A stretch of 64,000 nucleotides of DNA, taken from Arthrobacter sp. 9V (GTDB lineage Bacteria; Actinomycetota; Actinomycetes; Actinomycetales; Micrococcaceae). The notes below the pieces were generated by a model that was not told the DNA's origin, did not search any database, and saw only the letters and a program-made list of their open reading frames with translations. Where the stretch lies: contig NZ_LR732912.1 of NCBI RefSeq assembly GCF_902506065.1, positions 528,529-592,528 on the forward strand, in the 5' to 3' direction. A program made the translations under genes and the position numbers. The first letter of the stretch is position 1, and every line of letters starts with the position of its first letter. This document shows, piece after piece, positions 24,764-33,481 of the stretch.

Positions 24764-25177
24764 CTAGCTGTAAAGAAACGGCACCAGCAACATCAGCCCT
24801 TCGAGTCCTGCAACACAGAGCCCGAGGACGCCGAACGTCCAGGCGGTGGTCCGCTGCCCATCGGCGCCACTGCGCCTGGCCAGCCTTAGACACGTCAGGC
24901 CACAGAGCACTGCCGCGAGCCAACAAGCTCCCGTGGGGGCCAGGAAAACGGTCTGCGCAGCAAATGAGTAGGAAGGCGACTCGGCGCTCAACGCGAAGTA
25001 TGTCCCCACAGGCAAGATGATCTGTAAGACAACAGGCACCCCCATGGCAAGCACCAAGCTCCAGATGCCTGCACGCAATCCCGCTGGGCGTAAATACGCT
25101 GCGGCCGTCTCTTGGGATGGCTTACCGGGGCGTTCTGAAGTTGCGGATTGAGGTGAAGGTTCCAAGGTCTTGTCCAT
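24764..25177 (-). CDS. Hypothetical membrane protein
   Basis: 137 aa with a polar N-terminus (about 40 residues) and three predicted transmembrane segments (GIWSLVLAMGVPVVLQIILPV, TVFLAPTGACWLAAVLCGL, TAWTFGVLGLCVAGLEGLMLL). ATG 25177 has GAGGG upstream. An upstream in-frame ATG would read through the 16-bp tandem repeats and is rejected. Divergent from the CynX-like MFS gene. No family recognised. Confidence 0.6.
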   Translation of the reverse strand: MDKTLEPSPQSATSERPGKPSQETAAAYLRPAGLRAGIWSLVLAMGVPVVLQIILPVGTYFALSAESPSYSFAAQTVFLAPTGACWLAAVLCGLTCLRLARRSGADGQRTTAWTFGVLGLCVAGLEGLMLLVPFLYS

Positions 25178-25254
25178 GCCCTCAACGCTATGGATCGGGA
25201 TGCTGCACAGGCAGGGGTGATCAAGCCTATGTGGATAACTGTGCCAATCCCGCT

Positions 25255-25317
25255 GGTCATATCCCGTGCTGGTCATATCCCGTGATGGTCATATCCCGTG
25301 ATGGTCATATCCGGCCC
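25255..25317. repeat. 16-bp tandem repeat array upstream of MFS gene
   Basis: GGTCATATCCCGTGAT-type units begin at 25255, 25271, 25287 and 25303 (last one partial), with one mismatch in the first; a partial unit precedes at 25246. Located between divergent genes, about 40-100 bp upstream of the MFS start. Confidence 0.75.
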
Positions 25318-25356
25318 AACGGGCGCCGGACAAGCCTGGCTGACAGAATAGGACGT

Positions 25357-26634
25357 GTGACCTCCTCCAAGACCCCCGGCTACCCAGAGAAGTCAGTCCT
25401 CCCTGAGATCGCGGTGGACGCAGAGATTGACGAAGAACCTGCGCCCGATCCCACCCGGCTCAGTGGCAAGCGCGGACTCGTATACCTGGGAATCTGCCTG
25501 GTGCTCATCGGCCTGAACCTCCGCACGGTCTTCTCCAGCTTCTCCGCGGTCCTTCCGGAAATAACGTCCGACGCCGGGTTGCCGGGTTGGTCGCTGGTAG
25601 TCCTCACCACCGTTCCGGTCACCCTGCTGGGAGTCTTCGCACCCTTAGCCCCCGTGCTCGCCCGGCGGTTCGGTGCGGAACGGGTGCTCTTGGGAGCCAT
25701 GGCGGTCCTCACCGCAGGCTTGCTCCTGAGGCCCCTGGATATTCCCGGGATGGGACACTTACCCACGCTTCTCGCTGGAACCGCCGCGTGCGGTGCCGCC
25801 ATTGCCCTCTGCAACGTTCTCCTTCCGGGTGTCGTCAAAAGGGATTTCCCTCACCGGCTGGGTCTGATGGGTGGGCTCTATACGACGGCGATCTGCGCGT
25901 CGGCGGCCCTTGGCGCGGGCTTCACGTATCCGGTATTTACGGCAACCGGCCAGTGGACCTCGGCGCTGTGGTTCTGGGCGGTGCCTGCCGGCGTCGTACT
26001 TTTGCTCTTCCTGCCGTTGGCAATCCGCCAGCCTTCCGTGAAGCATCAGGCAGTTCACGGCGGGGTCAACGTGTGGCGGTCGGCCGTGGCATGGCAGGTG
26101 ACATTGTTCATGGTGCTGCAGGCCATGATGTCGTTCAGCGTGTTCGCGTGGATGGCTCCCATCCTCCGGGACAGGGGGATTGACGGCGGGACGGCCGGGT
26201 TGATCGTCTCGGTGTCCATTGTTCTGCAGATGCTCGGCTCGCTGTTTGCCCCTGCCTTGGCCACGCGCTTCAAGGATCAGCGGATCATCAACATGGTGGT
26301 GGCGCTCATGACCGGAGGCGGTTTTGCGCTCACCATCTTTGGTCCCACGGAGCTCATCTGGATCTGGACCGGGCTCAATGGGCTGGGTCAGGGGTCGCTG
26401 ACTGCAGTGGCCCTCACCATGATCATGGTCCGCACCCGCGACGCCCACACCGCCGCGCACTTGTCCGGAATGATGCAGGGCGTCGGCTACGGGGTGGGTT
26501 CCCTTGGCACGTTGATGGTAGGCCAACTTCATCAGGCAACCGGCGGATTCGCAGCGGCCGGAATCCTGTTCCTGGTGGTGGGCTCGCTGGCCGCGTTCTT
26601 CGGATACCGGGCAGGCCGCGACCGCTTCGTTTAA
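25357..26634 (+). CDS. CynX/NimT-type MFS transporter
   Basis: 425-aa membrane transporter of the cyanate permease/nitroimidazole-resistance family. Seen: first helix LGICLVLIGLNLRTVFSSFSAVLPEI, followed by LLGVFAPLAPVLARRFGAERVLLG, typical for COG2807, and about 12 helices overall. GTG 25357 is chosen because it starts a short acidic cytoplasmic tail and a CAGAAT -10-like box ends 7 nt before it (leaderless type). Substrate is unknown; family members move anions or export drugs. Convergent with the next MFS gene across a palindromic repeat. Confidence 0.82.
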   Translation: MTSSKTPGYPEKSVLPEIAVDAEIDEEPAPDPTRLSGKRGLVYLGICLVLIGLNLRTVFSSFSAVLPEITSDAGLPGWSLVVLTTVPVTLLGVFAPLAPVLARRFGAERVLLGAMAVLTAGLLLRPLDIPGMGHLPTLLAGTAACGAAIALCNVLLPGVVKRDFPHRLGLMGGLYTTAICASAALGAGFTYPVFTATGQWTSALWFWAVPAGVVLLLFLPLAIRQPSVKHQAVHGGVNVWRSAVAWQVTLFMVLQAMMSFSVFAWMAPILRDRGIDGGTAGLIVSVSIVLQMLGSLFAPALATRFKDQRIINMVVALMTGGGFALTIFGPTELIWIWTGLNGLGQGSLTAVALTMIMVRTRDAHTAAHLSGMMQGVGYGVGSLGTLMVGQLHQATGGFAAAGILFLVVGSLAAFFGYRAGRDRFV

Positions 26635-26635
26635 C

Positions 26636-26696
26636 GTTGCGAGGCCCGCTCTGCGCCCCAAAAACCTAGGGACAAACGCAGAGCGGGCCTCACAAC
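26636..26696. repeat. Palindromic REP-like repeat, copy A
   Basis: Two 20-bp arms (26636-26655 and 26677-26696) are inverted repeats with one mismatch, sharing the core GAGGCCCGCTCTGCG. It sits between two convergent MFS genes and can form a very stable hairpin on either strand, so it probably serves as a bidirectional terminator. Same family as the copies at 33102-33236 and 35251-35383. Confidence 0.75.
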
Positions 26697-26710
26697 GAAA
26701 GCGGGAGAGG

Positions 26711-28003
26711 TCAGACGGTGAGGTCCTTGCCCTTGGTCTCCGGGATGGAGAAGGCGAACGCGATGCCCACCAGCAGCAGGATCACTGCGTACACATTGAA
26801 CAGCTGAGCCTGTCCGATGGTGCCAAGCCAGGTCTGCAGGTAAGGAGCCGTGCCACCGAACACAGCGACGCAGATGGAGTATGGAACACCGACGCCGATG
26901 GTGCGGATGTGCGTGGGGAACAGCTCAGCGTAGACGGCCGGCACAATCGCGGCGCTGCCGGCGATGAAGAACAGCATCACGGACATGGACACCGCCAGCT
27001 GCCAAGGCGAGTCCTTGAGCAACCACGTCATGGGGAAGTGGAACAGCGCGGCACCTGCGGAGGAAGCGATGATCACCGGTTTGCGGCCGATGCGGTCAGA
27101 CAGTTTGCCCCAGAACGGCAGGGCGGCGATGAACACCACGTTGGCCACCACGCCGGCCCAGAGTGCCGCACCACGGTCCATTTTCAGCGCGGTTGCAGCG
27201 TAGCTCGGAGCCACGACGCCCCAGATGTAGTACACAACGGTCAGGCCGACGGTGAGGCCGATAACCTGCAGCGCCTGCTTGCGGTATTTCACAATCTGCG
27301 GCCAGATGGGCAGGCGCTTCTCTTTGGGTGCCTCGGCCTGGAAAGCTTCGGTCTCCTTCATCTTGGCCCGCATGAACAGGGCGTAGATGCCCAGCGCTCC
27401 GCCGATCAGGAACGGGACGCGCCAACCCCAGGCACTCATGTCATCCTTGCTGAGGGTTGCGGTGAGGATGGCGCCCAGCAACGTCCCGGCCAGGATGCCG
27501 GCCGTCCCGGAGGTGTAAATGAGGGTTGCCCAGAAGCCGCGGTGTTCCTTGGGCGCCATTTCGGACAAATAAGTTTGCGATGACGGCAGCTCACCGCCGT
27601 GCGCAAGCCCTTGGATGAGGCGGGCTACCAGCAGCATCACCGAAGCGAAGGCGCCAACGGCAGCAAACGTAGGCGCAACGCCGATGAGGAGGCTGCCCAC
27701 CGCGCCCAAGGCCACGGCCACGGTCATGGAGGTCTTGCGGCCGATCCTGTCGCCGATCCAGCCGAACACGAACCCGCCGAACGGACGGGCCACGAACCCG
27801 ACGGCGAAAATTGCCAAGGTGGACAACACCGCTGAGGTGGGGTCGGCTTGACTGAACAGGGCGCTCGCGATGAACGGCGAAAACGTTGCATAGATCGCCC
27901 AGTCGTACCATTCAACGGCGTTGCCGATGCCCGTGCCCACCAATGTGCGCACGTGGGACTTGTGGACCTTGACTTCGGGAGTGGTTCCTACGGTAGCGGT
28001 CAT
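26711..28003 (-). CDS. MHS-family MFS transporter (metabolite:H+ symporter)
   Basis: 430-aa, 12-helix proton symporter. The opening GTGIGNAVEWYDWAIYATFSPFIASALF and the loop GWIGDRIGRKTSMTVAVALGA are characteristic of the MHS (alpha-ketoglutarate/proline/shikimate-type) subfamily, as is ARLIQGLAHGGELPSSQTYLSEMAP. GGAGA six nt before ATG 28003 supports this start. Lies 31 bp downstream of the M20 hydrolase and probably imports the substrate which that enzyme cleaves. Confidence 0.87.
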   Translation of the reverse strand: MTATVGTTPEVKVHKSHVRTLVGTGIGNAVEWYDWAIYATFSPFIASALFSQADPTSAVLSTLAIFAVGFVARPFGGFVFGWIGDRIGRKTSMTVAVALGAVGSLLIGVAPTFAAVGAFASVMLLVARLIQGLAHGGELPSSQTYLSEMAPKEHRGFWATLIYTSGTAGILAGTLLGAILTATLSKDDMSAWGWRVPFLIGGALGIYALFMRAKMKETEAFQAEAPKEKRLPIWPQIVKYRKQALQVIGLTVGLTVVYYIWGVVAPSYAATALKMDRGAALWAGVVANVVFIAALPFWGKLSDRIGRKPVIIASSAGAALFHFPMTWLLKDSPWQLAVSMSVMLFFIAGSAAIVPAVYAELFPTHIRTIGVGVPYSICVAVFGGTAPYLQTWLGTIGQAQLFNVYAVILLLVGIAFAFSIPETKGKDLTV

Positions 28004-28034
28004 GTCATTCTCCAAGATCAGGCGGGGCTGGGAG

Positions 28035-29252
28035 TTAGTTGCCGGCGAGGGCAGCAATGCGGGATACGGCAAGTTCGGCGTACAGTGCCGCGCCGTCGGT
28101 GAGGACGCCGTCGTCGAACATTGCGTACGGCGAGTGGTTGAACGGCGACGTCGTGTGGTCGGCGCCCGGGGCAACGGCGCTGAGTCCTACGAAGGTGCCG
28201 GGAACTTCAGCGAGAACCCGCGAGAAGTCCTCCGAACCGCTCAGGGGAGTAGCCATCCGCGTGTGCCGGGACTCGCCGAACATTCCGGCGATGACCTTCT
28301 CGGCAGTGGTGGTTTCATCCTCGTCGTTGATGGTGAGGGGGTATTCCTCTTGGTAGTGCACATCCGCCTCCAAACCGTGGGCTGCGGCGATGCCGTGGAG
28401 CAGCCTGGGTACTGCTTCCATCATCTTCCGCCGGGACTCCTCGGAGAAGGTCCTGATGGTGGCTTCGATGCGGGCGGTCTCCGGGATGACGTTGCGCTTG
28501 GTTCCGGCGTGCAGGACGCCGACGGTGAGGACCACGGGATCGAACATGTTGAACTGGCGGGTGACCATCACCTGAAGCGCTGTGACCATCTCTGCAGCTG
28601 CCGTGACGGGATCCTTGGCGGAGTAAGGAGCCGAGCCGTGGCCGCCAGCGCCCAACACCGTGACAACAAGGCCGTCGGAGGAGCTGAGCATGACTCCCGG
28701 CTTGGTGACGAACTGGCCATGTGGTTCAAGCGAGGAGAACACGTGCATTCCGTAGGCGGTGTCAGCGCGACGACCGGCCGCGTCAAGCACGCCCTCCTTG
28801 ATCATGTAGCTTGCGCCGTCGAAGCCCTCTTCGCCGGGCTGGAACATGAGGATGACGTCACCGGCCAACTGATCGCGGCGCTCGGCTAGCAGGGTGGCGG
28901 CACCGGCGAGCATGGAAGTGTGGAGGTCGTGGCCGCAGGCATGCATCGCGCCGTCCACACGGGAGGTGTAGTCCACGCCGGTGGTTTCCTGCACCGGGAG
29001 TCCATCCATGTCCGCACGCAGCAACACCACGGGCTTCTCCGCTGAAGCGTGAGCCGCGCCGCCACGCAGAACCGCGGTGACCGACGTCGTTTCCTTACCC
29101 AGGGTGATCTCGTACGGGAGTCCGTCCAACGCCTTGAGCACCTTTTCCTGGGTGCGGGGGAGTTGCAGGCCGATTTCCGGTTCCCGGTGGAGGTCGTGGC
29201 GGAGGCGGACAATGTCCTCCTGCAGTTCCTTGGCGTCTGCGGCGATGGTCAT
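28035..29252 (-). CDS. M20 family metallo-amidohydrolase
   Basis: Zn-dependent hydrolase of N-acyl amino acids or related amides, 405 aa. Seen: LRADMDGLPVQE, ACGHDLHTSMLAGAA (metal His/Asp), FQPGEEGFDGA (catalytic/metal Glu), lid/dimerisation domain with GGHGSAPYSAKDP, and the last ligand region PLSGSEDFS. This is the IAA-amino-acid hydrolase/HipO-type group. First gene of an operon with the MHS transporter and divergent from an Lrp-type regulator, so it looks like uptake and cleavage of an acylated amino acid (inference). Confidence 0.88.
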   Translation of the reverse strand: MTIAADAKELQEDIVRLRHDLHREPEIGLQLPRTQEKVLKALDGLPYEITLGKETTSVTAVLRGGAAHASAEKPVVLLRADMDGLPVQETTGVDYTSRVDGAMHACGHDLHTSMLAGAATLLAERRDQLAGDVILMFQPGEEGFDGASYMIKEGVLDAAGRRADTAYGMHVFSSLEPHGQFVTKPGVMLSSSDGLVVTVLGAGGHGSAPYSAKDPVTAAAEMVTALQVMVTRQFNMFDPVVLTVGVLHAGTKRNVIPETARIEATIRTFSEESRRKMMEAVPRLLHGIAAAHGLEADVHYQEEYPLTINDEDETTTAEKVIAGMFGESRHTRMATPLSGSEDFSRVLAEVPGTFVGLSAVAPGADHTTSPFNHSPYAMFDDGVLTDGAALYAELAVSRIAALAGN

Positions 29253-29392
29253 AAGTTCTCCTGGTCTTTCCGGGGACGGGTTCCTTATGCCATTCTGAGG
29301 TGACGTGCTTCACAAGTATGAAAACAACTGCAAAAATGCATTCAACAACCATTTCCGGCTGGAATTATGCAGTCATCTGCCATGATGTACTC

Positions 29393-30427
29393 GTGGAACT
29401 CAGTGAAGAAGACCTGCGCCTGGTCAACGCCCTGCAAATCTCGCCCCGGATCAGCTGGTCCGACGCCGGCGAGGTCCTGGGTGTCCATGCCACCACGCTG
29501 GCGTCCAGATGGGAGCGCCTCAGAGGGGCCGGCGCGGCATGGACCACCGCACACCTCATGGGCGACCCCAAAGACATGTGCTTGGCCATGGTGGATATCG
29601 ACTGCGACATGGACTTGCGGCCGGACGTCACCGCCGCGGTAGCTCAACTTCCCGAGGTCATCACGGTTGAAGAAGCCGCCAGTAACCGCGACCTCACGCT
29701 GACCGTCATCACCCAGGATCTGGGACAGTTCAGCACCCACGTGTTGCCCAGGCTCAAGGAAATCCGTGGACTCACCAAGTACCACACAGCCCTCTGCACA
29801 CGCATCCACACCAGCGGCTACGCCTGGCGGCTCAACGTCCTCAGCAAGGCCGAACAACAAGCGCTCAGGGCGCTCGCCGGACCCGAATCAGCAAACCCGT
29901 CACCTGACTCCATGGTGCTCCCGCTCCCGGAAAACCACCTGGCACTCATCCCGTTTCTGGCCCGGGACGGTCGGGCCACAGCAGCAGAAATCGCCCGGGC
30001 CCTGGGCAGAAACCCCGCCACCGTCCAACGGCAACTGGGCAGGGTCCTGAACAGCCGAATGCTGTCCTTCCGATGCGAAATCGCCCAACAATTCTCCGGC
30101 TTCCCCATCACTGTTCAATGGTTCGCCAACGTTCCCGCAGGGGAGCACCAAGCGGCCGCCACCGAGCTTAGGGCCATCCGCAATGTCCGCTTTTCCGCCT
30201 CCACCACAGGCCGCACCAACTTCACCATGATCATGTGGTTGCGCTCGCTGGCCGACGTCATGGAAATGGAACTCACCATCCAGCAGCGGATCCCGGGCAT
30301 CCAGCTCGTGGAAAGCGTGGTCATGCTGAACACGGCCAAACGCGTGGGGTGGATGCTGAATCCGGACTCCACCGCAACAGGGACAGTGGTGCCGCCCTAT
30401 GGGGAGCTGCTGCCTGCGGGTATTTAG
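29393..30427 (+). CDS. Double-length Lrp/AsnC family transcriptional regulator
   Basis: Contains two Lrp/AsnC units in one chain of about 344 aa: HTH 1 (SEEDLRLVNALQ, SWSDAGEVLGVHATTLASRWERL) followed by an AsnC-like ligand domain, then HTH 2 (LIPFLARDGRATAAEIARALGRNPATVQRQL) with a second ligand domain. I choose GTG 29393 because the HTH begins there. The in-frame ATG at 29300 would include AT-rich sequence, with TGCA-AAAA-TGCA at 29329-29340, that looks regulatory. Divergent from the M20/MHS operon, its probable target. Confidence 0.82.
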   Translation: MELSEEDLRLVNALQISPRISWSDAGEVLGVHATTLASRWERLRGAGAAWTTAHLMGDPKDMCLAMVDIDCDMDLRPDVTAAVAQLPEVITVEEAASNRDLTLTVITQDLGQFSTHVLPRLKEIRGLTKYHTALCTRIHTSGYAWRLNVLSKAEQQALRALAGPESANPSPDSMVLPLPENHLALIPFLARDGRATAAEIARALGRNPATVQRQLGRVLNSRMLSFRCEIAQQFSGFPITVQWFANVPAGEHQAAATELRAIRNVRFSASTTGRTNFTMIMWLRSLADVMEMELTIQQRIPGIQLVESVVMLNTAKRVGWMLNPDSTATGTVVPPYGELLPAGI

Positions 30428-31128
30428 GCGTGCTTGGTGGCCCTCAGAACCGTGTCCAAGGTGGTGCCGGATTCGCCGTCAGGTCCTGCAACTGTCCTTG
30501 CGCGGTCGGTGAGGACATTGACGAACCACGGCTCACGATCCAGCCGCAGCGCGCCAGCCAATTGCTCGGGCGTGAAGAACATGCCGGACTCGTGGTGGCG
30601 GCTCCATGGAGGAAGCCCGTGCGGATGATGCCCCACCACCAGCAGCGTCCCGCCGGGTGCCACGGCCGCCGCCGCTTTCGCTGCAGAGTCCCGCCACGGC
30701 AATAAAGGGGAATGGAGGAACTGGGCCGAGACCAGATCGAAGACCGGTTCGGGCTCCCACTCGCTGAGGTCCTGTTGCTGCCACGTGATCCGATCCGCAT
30801 GATCGGTTTCCGCCGCATGGGCTGCTGCCCGTTCAAGCGCGACGGCGGACACGTCCAACGCGGTGACGGTCCAACCCTGCCGGGCTAACCAGATGGCGTC
30901 CCCACCTTCCCCGGAGCCAAGGTCCAGCGCCCTTCCCGGCTTCAGCCCGGCGACCTCGGCCACCAACTGCGGGTTCGGGTTTCCACTCCAAATTTTGGCG
31001 CGTTCCCGGTACATGCCGTCCCACATGTCCACGGCATTGTCCGCGTCCTCGTGGAGGTTCAGGCCGCCCTGCTGTGCGCCCTCATGGGTGTGCTGGTGGG
31101 TACCGGCGTCGTGCGCGTGTTCTGTCAT
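30424..31128 (-). CDS. Class I SAM-dependent methyltransferase
   Basis: 234-aa methyltransferase. Motif I GRALDLGSGEGGDAIWLARQG (about residues 65-85), acidic loop VTALDVSAVALERA, and motif II VFDLVSAQFLH are clear. The N-terminus is His-rich (HAHDAGTHQHTHEG), perhaps metal-binding. ATG 31128 is used; an upstream ATG at 31164 adds 12 unconserved residues. Resembles TehB-like/thiopurine-type small methyltransferases. The 3' end overlaps the convergent Lrp gene by 4 nt. Substrate unknown. Confidence 0.8.
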   Translation of the reverse strand: MTEHAHDAGTHQHTHEGAQQGGLNLHEDADNAVDMWDGMYRERAKIWSGNPNPQLVAEVAGLKPGRALDLGSGEGGDAIWLARQGWTVTALDVSAVALERAAAHAAETDHADRITWQQQDLSEWEPEPVFDLVSAQFLHSPLLPWRDSAAKAAAAVAPGGTLLVVGHHPHGLPPWSRHHESGMFFTPEQLAGALRLDREPWFVNVLTDRARTVAGPDGESGTTLDTVLRATKHA

Positions 31129-31173
31129 AACCCAAGCGTGCCGTGGCGCTGCGCTGAAAGGCAATGCCTGTTG

Positions 31174-31614
31174 CTATTCCGGCAAAGTCCATCGCTGGGC
31201 ACCGGCGCCGGACGCGCCGAGTTCATCCGACGGATTCTGCAGCGTACAGGATTTCAGGCTCAGGCAGCCGCAGCCGATGCACCCATCAAGATCATTGCGG
31301 AGGTGCTGCAGTGCTGCGATCCGCTCGTCCAACTCCTTGCGCCACCGCAAGGACAGCTTGGACCAGTCGTGCTTGGTGGGGGTCCGCCCGTCAGGCAGCG
31401 AGTCCAGCGCCTCACGGATGTCCTTCAGCGGCAAACCCACCCGCTGGGAGGTCTTGATGAACGCGACGCGCCGCAGCGTGTCCCGCCTGTACCGGCGCTG
31501 ATTGCCGGCCGTTCGCTCAGCTTCAATCAGCCCGTTCCGTTCGTAGAAATGAAGGGCCGACGCCGATACTCCACTCCTCTCGGACAGCTCACCTATGGTC
31601 AGTGGCCGGTGCAT
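31174..31614 (-). CDS. soxR: Redox-sensitive MerR-type regulator SoxR
   Basis: [2Fe-2S] transcription factor activated by redox-cycling compounds. Seen: MerR HTH (TIGELSERSGVSASALHFYERNGLI, RRYRRDTLRRVAFI), a dimerisation helix, and the cluster motif CIGCGCLSLKSC near the C-terminus. About 146 aa from ATG 31614, preceded by AGGAG; ATG 31629 is the alternative. The C-terminal tail after the cluster is slightly longer than in E. coli SoxR. A canonical SoxR box lies in the divergent MFS promoter. Confidence 0.92.
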   Translation of the reverse strand: MHRPLTIGELSERSGVSASALHFYERNGLIEAERTAGNQRRYRRDTLRRVAFIKTSQRVGLPLKDIREALDSLPDGRTPTKHDWSKLSLRWRKELDERIAALQHLRNDLDGCIGCGCLSLKSCTLQNPSDELGASGAGAQRWTLPE

Positions 31615-31658
31615 TTCTCCTGGCGGCATGGGTTGCTTTCGATGGGGCGGGCGGCGGA

Positions 31659-31689
31659 TTGACCTCAACATTAGTTGAGGTTCTAGGCT
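31659..31689 (+). promoter_or_regulatory. SoxR-controlled promoter of the divergent MFS gene
   Basis: -35 TTGACC (31659-31664), 19-bp spacer, -10 TAGGCT (31684-31689). The spacer contains the dyad CCTCAA-CATTAG-TTGAGG (31663-31680), the same arms as the E. coli soxS operator. The 19-bp spacing is the hallmark of MerR-family activation. The -10 ends 7 nt before the ATG at 31697, so the transcript is probably leaderless. Confidence 0.85.
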
Positions 31690-31696
31690 GGCGTCC

Positions 31697-33088
31697 ATGA
31701 CCTCTGACACCTCAACGGCCGGGATACTGCGCCGTCCATACCTGCTCGCCACCGTGGGGGCATGCGCGCTCGTGTTCCTGAGCGCGTTCGAGTCCCTCGC
31801 GGTGACCACCATCATGCCGCTGGTCAGCCGCGACCTCGACGGAGCCAGCCTCTACGCGCTGGCCTTCGCAGGCCCGCTCGCAACCGGCGTGATGGGCATG
31901 GTGGCAGCGGGTAACTGGTCAGATCGTCGTGGTCCGGCAGCGCCGCTGTACTCCTCGGTTGCGTTGTTTGTTGTTGGTCTGCTGATCGCCGGCATGGCCG
32001 GAACCATGGAAATGCTGGTGCTGGGGCGTCTGGTCCAGGGACTTGGTGGCGGTGCAATGACCGTGGCCCTTTACGTCCTGGTTGCCCGCGTATACCCGCC
32101 GGCGCTGCACCCCAAAATCTTCGCCGCCTTCGCCGCGTCCTGGGTGGTTCCTTCCCTGATTGGGCCATTCGCCGCAGGAGTGGTGGCCCAGCTCAGCAGC
32201 TGGCACTGGGTGTTCCTTGGTGTTGTGGGCCTGGTAGTTCCGGCCCTGTTGATGGTGGTGCCGGCGGTCCGCGGCATGCATTCCGAACCCGCTGCCGAGC
32301 CTGTTCCGTGGGCCTTCGGACGGATGGGATGGGCCGCGCTCGCCGCCGTCGCCGTCCTTGGACTGAACCTGTCTGCAGAGGTTCCGGGCTTCGGCGGGGT
32401 GATCGCCGTGGTGGCGCTTGTCATTGCGCTGGTCGCTTTCCGCCCGCTGGTACCGCGTGGAACGTTGACCGCCCGACGCGGCCTGCCCAGTGTAATCCTG
32501 GTGCGCGGCTTGGCGTCCGCGGCGTTCTTCGGGGCCGAGGTGTACCTGCCGTACCTGCTGACTGAGAAGTACGCTTTCACACCTACCTTCGCCGGGCTGA
32601 CCCTGACTGGTGCGGCACTGGCTTGGGCCGGGGCGTCGGCCATCCAAGGGCGGCTCGGTGCCCGGCTTGCCGACGACCTTGCTGTGAAGATCGGCGCCCT
32701 GTTGGTGCTGATAGCCGTGATCTCCACCTTGGTGACCTCGGCGTTTGCCCTCCCCGCGGCCGTGGCCATTGCCGGGTGGATCCTCGCTGGTGCTGGAATG
32801 GGGCTCATGTACCCGCGGCTCTCAGTGATGACGCTGGCCCTTTCCACCGAGGAAAACCAGGGCTTCAACAGCGCGGCCATGTCCATCTCCGACTCCCTCG
32901 GGGGCGCGCTGTCCTTGGCTTTGACGGGGCTCGTATTCGCTGCCTTTACGACGACGAACTCGTTTGCGGGGGTCTTCGCACTTACGGCGATCATCGCCGT
33001 CGTCGGGGTTGTTATTGCGCCCAGGGTCGCCGCCCGCGCGGCCGCAACCGAAACCCGGGCCGCGGAACCCGAACTCACTCGCTCCTGA
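31697..33088 (+). CDS. MFS efflux transporter under SoxR control
   Basis: 463-aa multidrug-type MFS protein, about 14 predicted helices. The N-terminal FLSAFESLAVTTIMPLVSRDL and the loop AAGNWSDRRGPAAPLYSS, plus LVLGRLVQGLGGGAMTVALYVL (motif C-like), fit drug efflux pumps of the DHA type. Directly downstream of a SoxR promoter, so it is probably induced by redox-active antibiotics or dyes and exports them. Followed by two palindromic repeats. Confidence 0.87.
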   Translation: MTSDTSTAGILRRPYLLATVGACALVFLSAFESLAVTTIMPLVSRDLDGASLYALAFAGPLATGVMGMVAAGNWSDRRGPAAPLYSSVALFVVGLLIAGMAGTMEMLVLGRLVQGLGGGAMTVALYVLVARVYPPALHPKIFAAFAASWVVPSLIGPFAAGVVAQLSSWHWVFLGVVGLVVPALLMVVPAVRGMHSEPAAEPVPWAFGRMGWAALAAVAVLGLNLSAEVPGFGGVIAVVALVIALVAFRPLVPRGTLTARRGLPSVILVRGLASAAFFGAEVYLPYLLTEKYAFTPTFAGLTLTGAALAWAGASAIQGRLGARLADDLAVKIGALLVLIAVISTLVTSAFALPAAVAIAGWILAGAGMGLMYPRLSVMTLALSTEENQGFNSAAMSISDSLGGALSLALTGLVFAAFTTTNSFAGVFALTAIIAVVGVVIAPRVAARAAATETRAAEPELTRS

Positions 33089-33101
33089 TCCGGGTGGGTG
33101 A

Positions 33102-33162
33102 GTTGTGGGGCCTGCTTTGCGTGCTTCGCGCGTCGCAAGCCGCGCAAAGCAGGCCCCGCAAC
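33102..33162. repeat. Palindromic REP-like repeat, copy B1
   Basis: 20-bp arms 33102-33121 and 33143-33162, exact or nearly exact inverted repeats (core GGGGCCTGCTTTGCG). First of a tandem pair downstream of the MFS gene. Confidence 0.72.
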
Positions 33163-33175
33163 GCCGGGTGGGTGA

Positions 33176-33236
33176 GTTGTGGGGCCCGGTCTGCGTGCTT
33201 CGCGGGTCGCGAGCCGCGCAAAGCGGGCCCCGCAAC
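33176..33236. repeat. Palindromic REP-like repeat, copy B2
   Basis: Arms 33176-33195 and 33217-33236 (core GGGGCCCGGTCTGCG). Separated from copy B1 by 13 bp and preceded by the same GGGTGGGTGA sequence as B1, so the pair looks like a tandem duplication. Confidence 0.7.
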
Positions 33237-33244
33237 GGGGTCTG

Positions 33245-33481
33245 AACAGCCCCGATGCAGGTCCGCAGGAGAAACACTGCTAAGCTAGGAACACTTGATG
33301 TGCGGTGACGCCCTGAAGCAGGTGGCCTGAAAGGCTACGCGACGGGGCATTTTTCATGTGAGAGGCACATCCTGCGTCGATGAACGCGTTCTATTTGGTC
33401 CCGGCACCGCTGTTGTAGCGAACCGGTAGACCACCTGACTTTTCCTCGGCGAACCCCTGGCCCAACCGGCGTCGGGGGCCG
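33245..33481 (+). other. Long untranslated leader of the DEAD-box helicase gene
   Basis: About 240 bp with no credible ORF. A possible -10 TAAGCT lies at 33280-33285, giving a leader of about 190 nt. Just before the first ATG, GGCCC and GGGCC can pair around 33455-33478. Cold-inducible RNA helicase genes commonly have long structured leaders; regulation here is inference. Confidence 0.35.
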
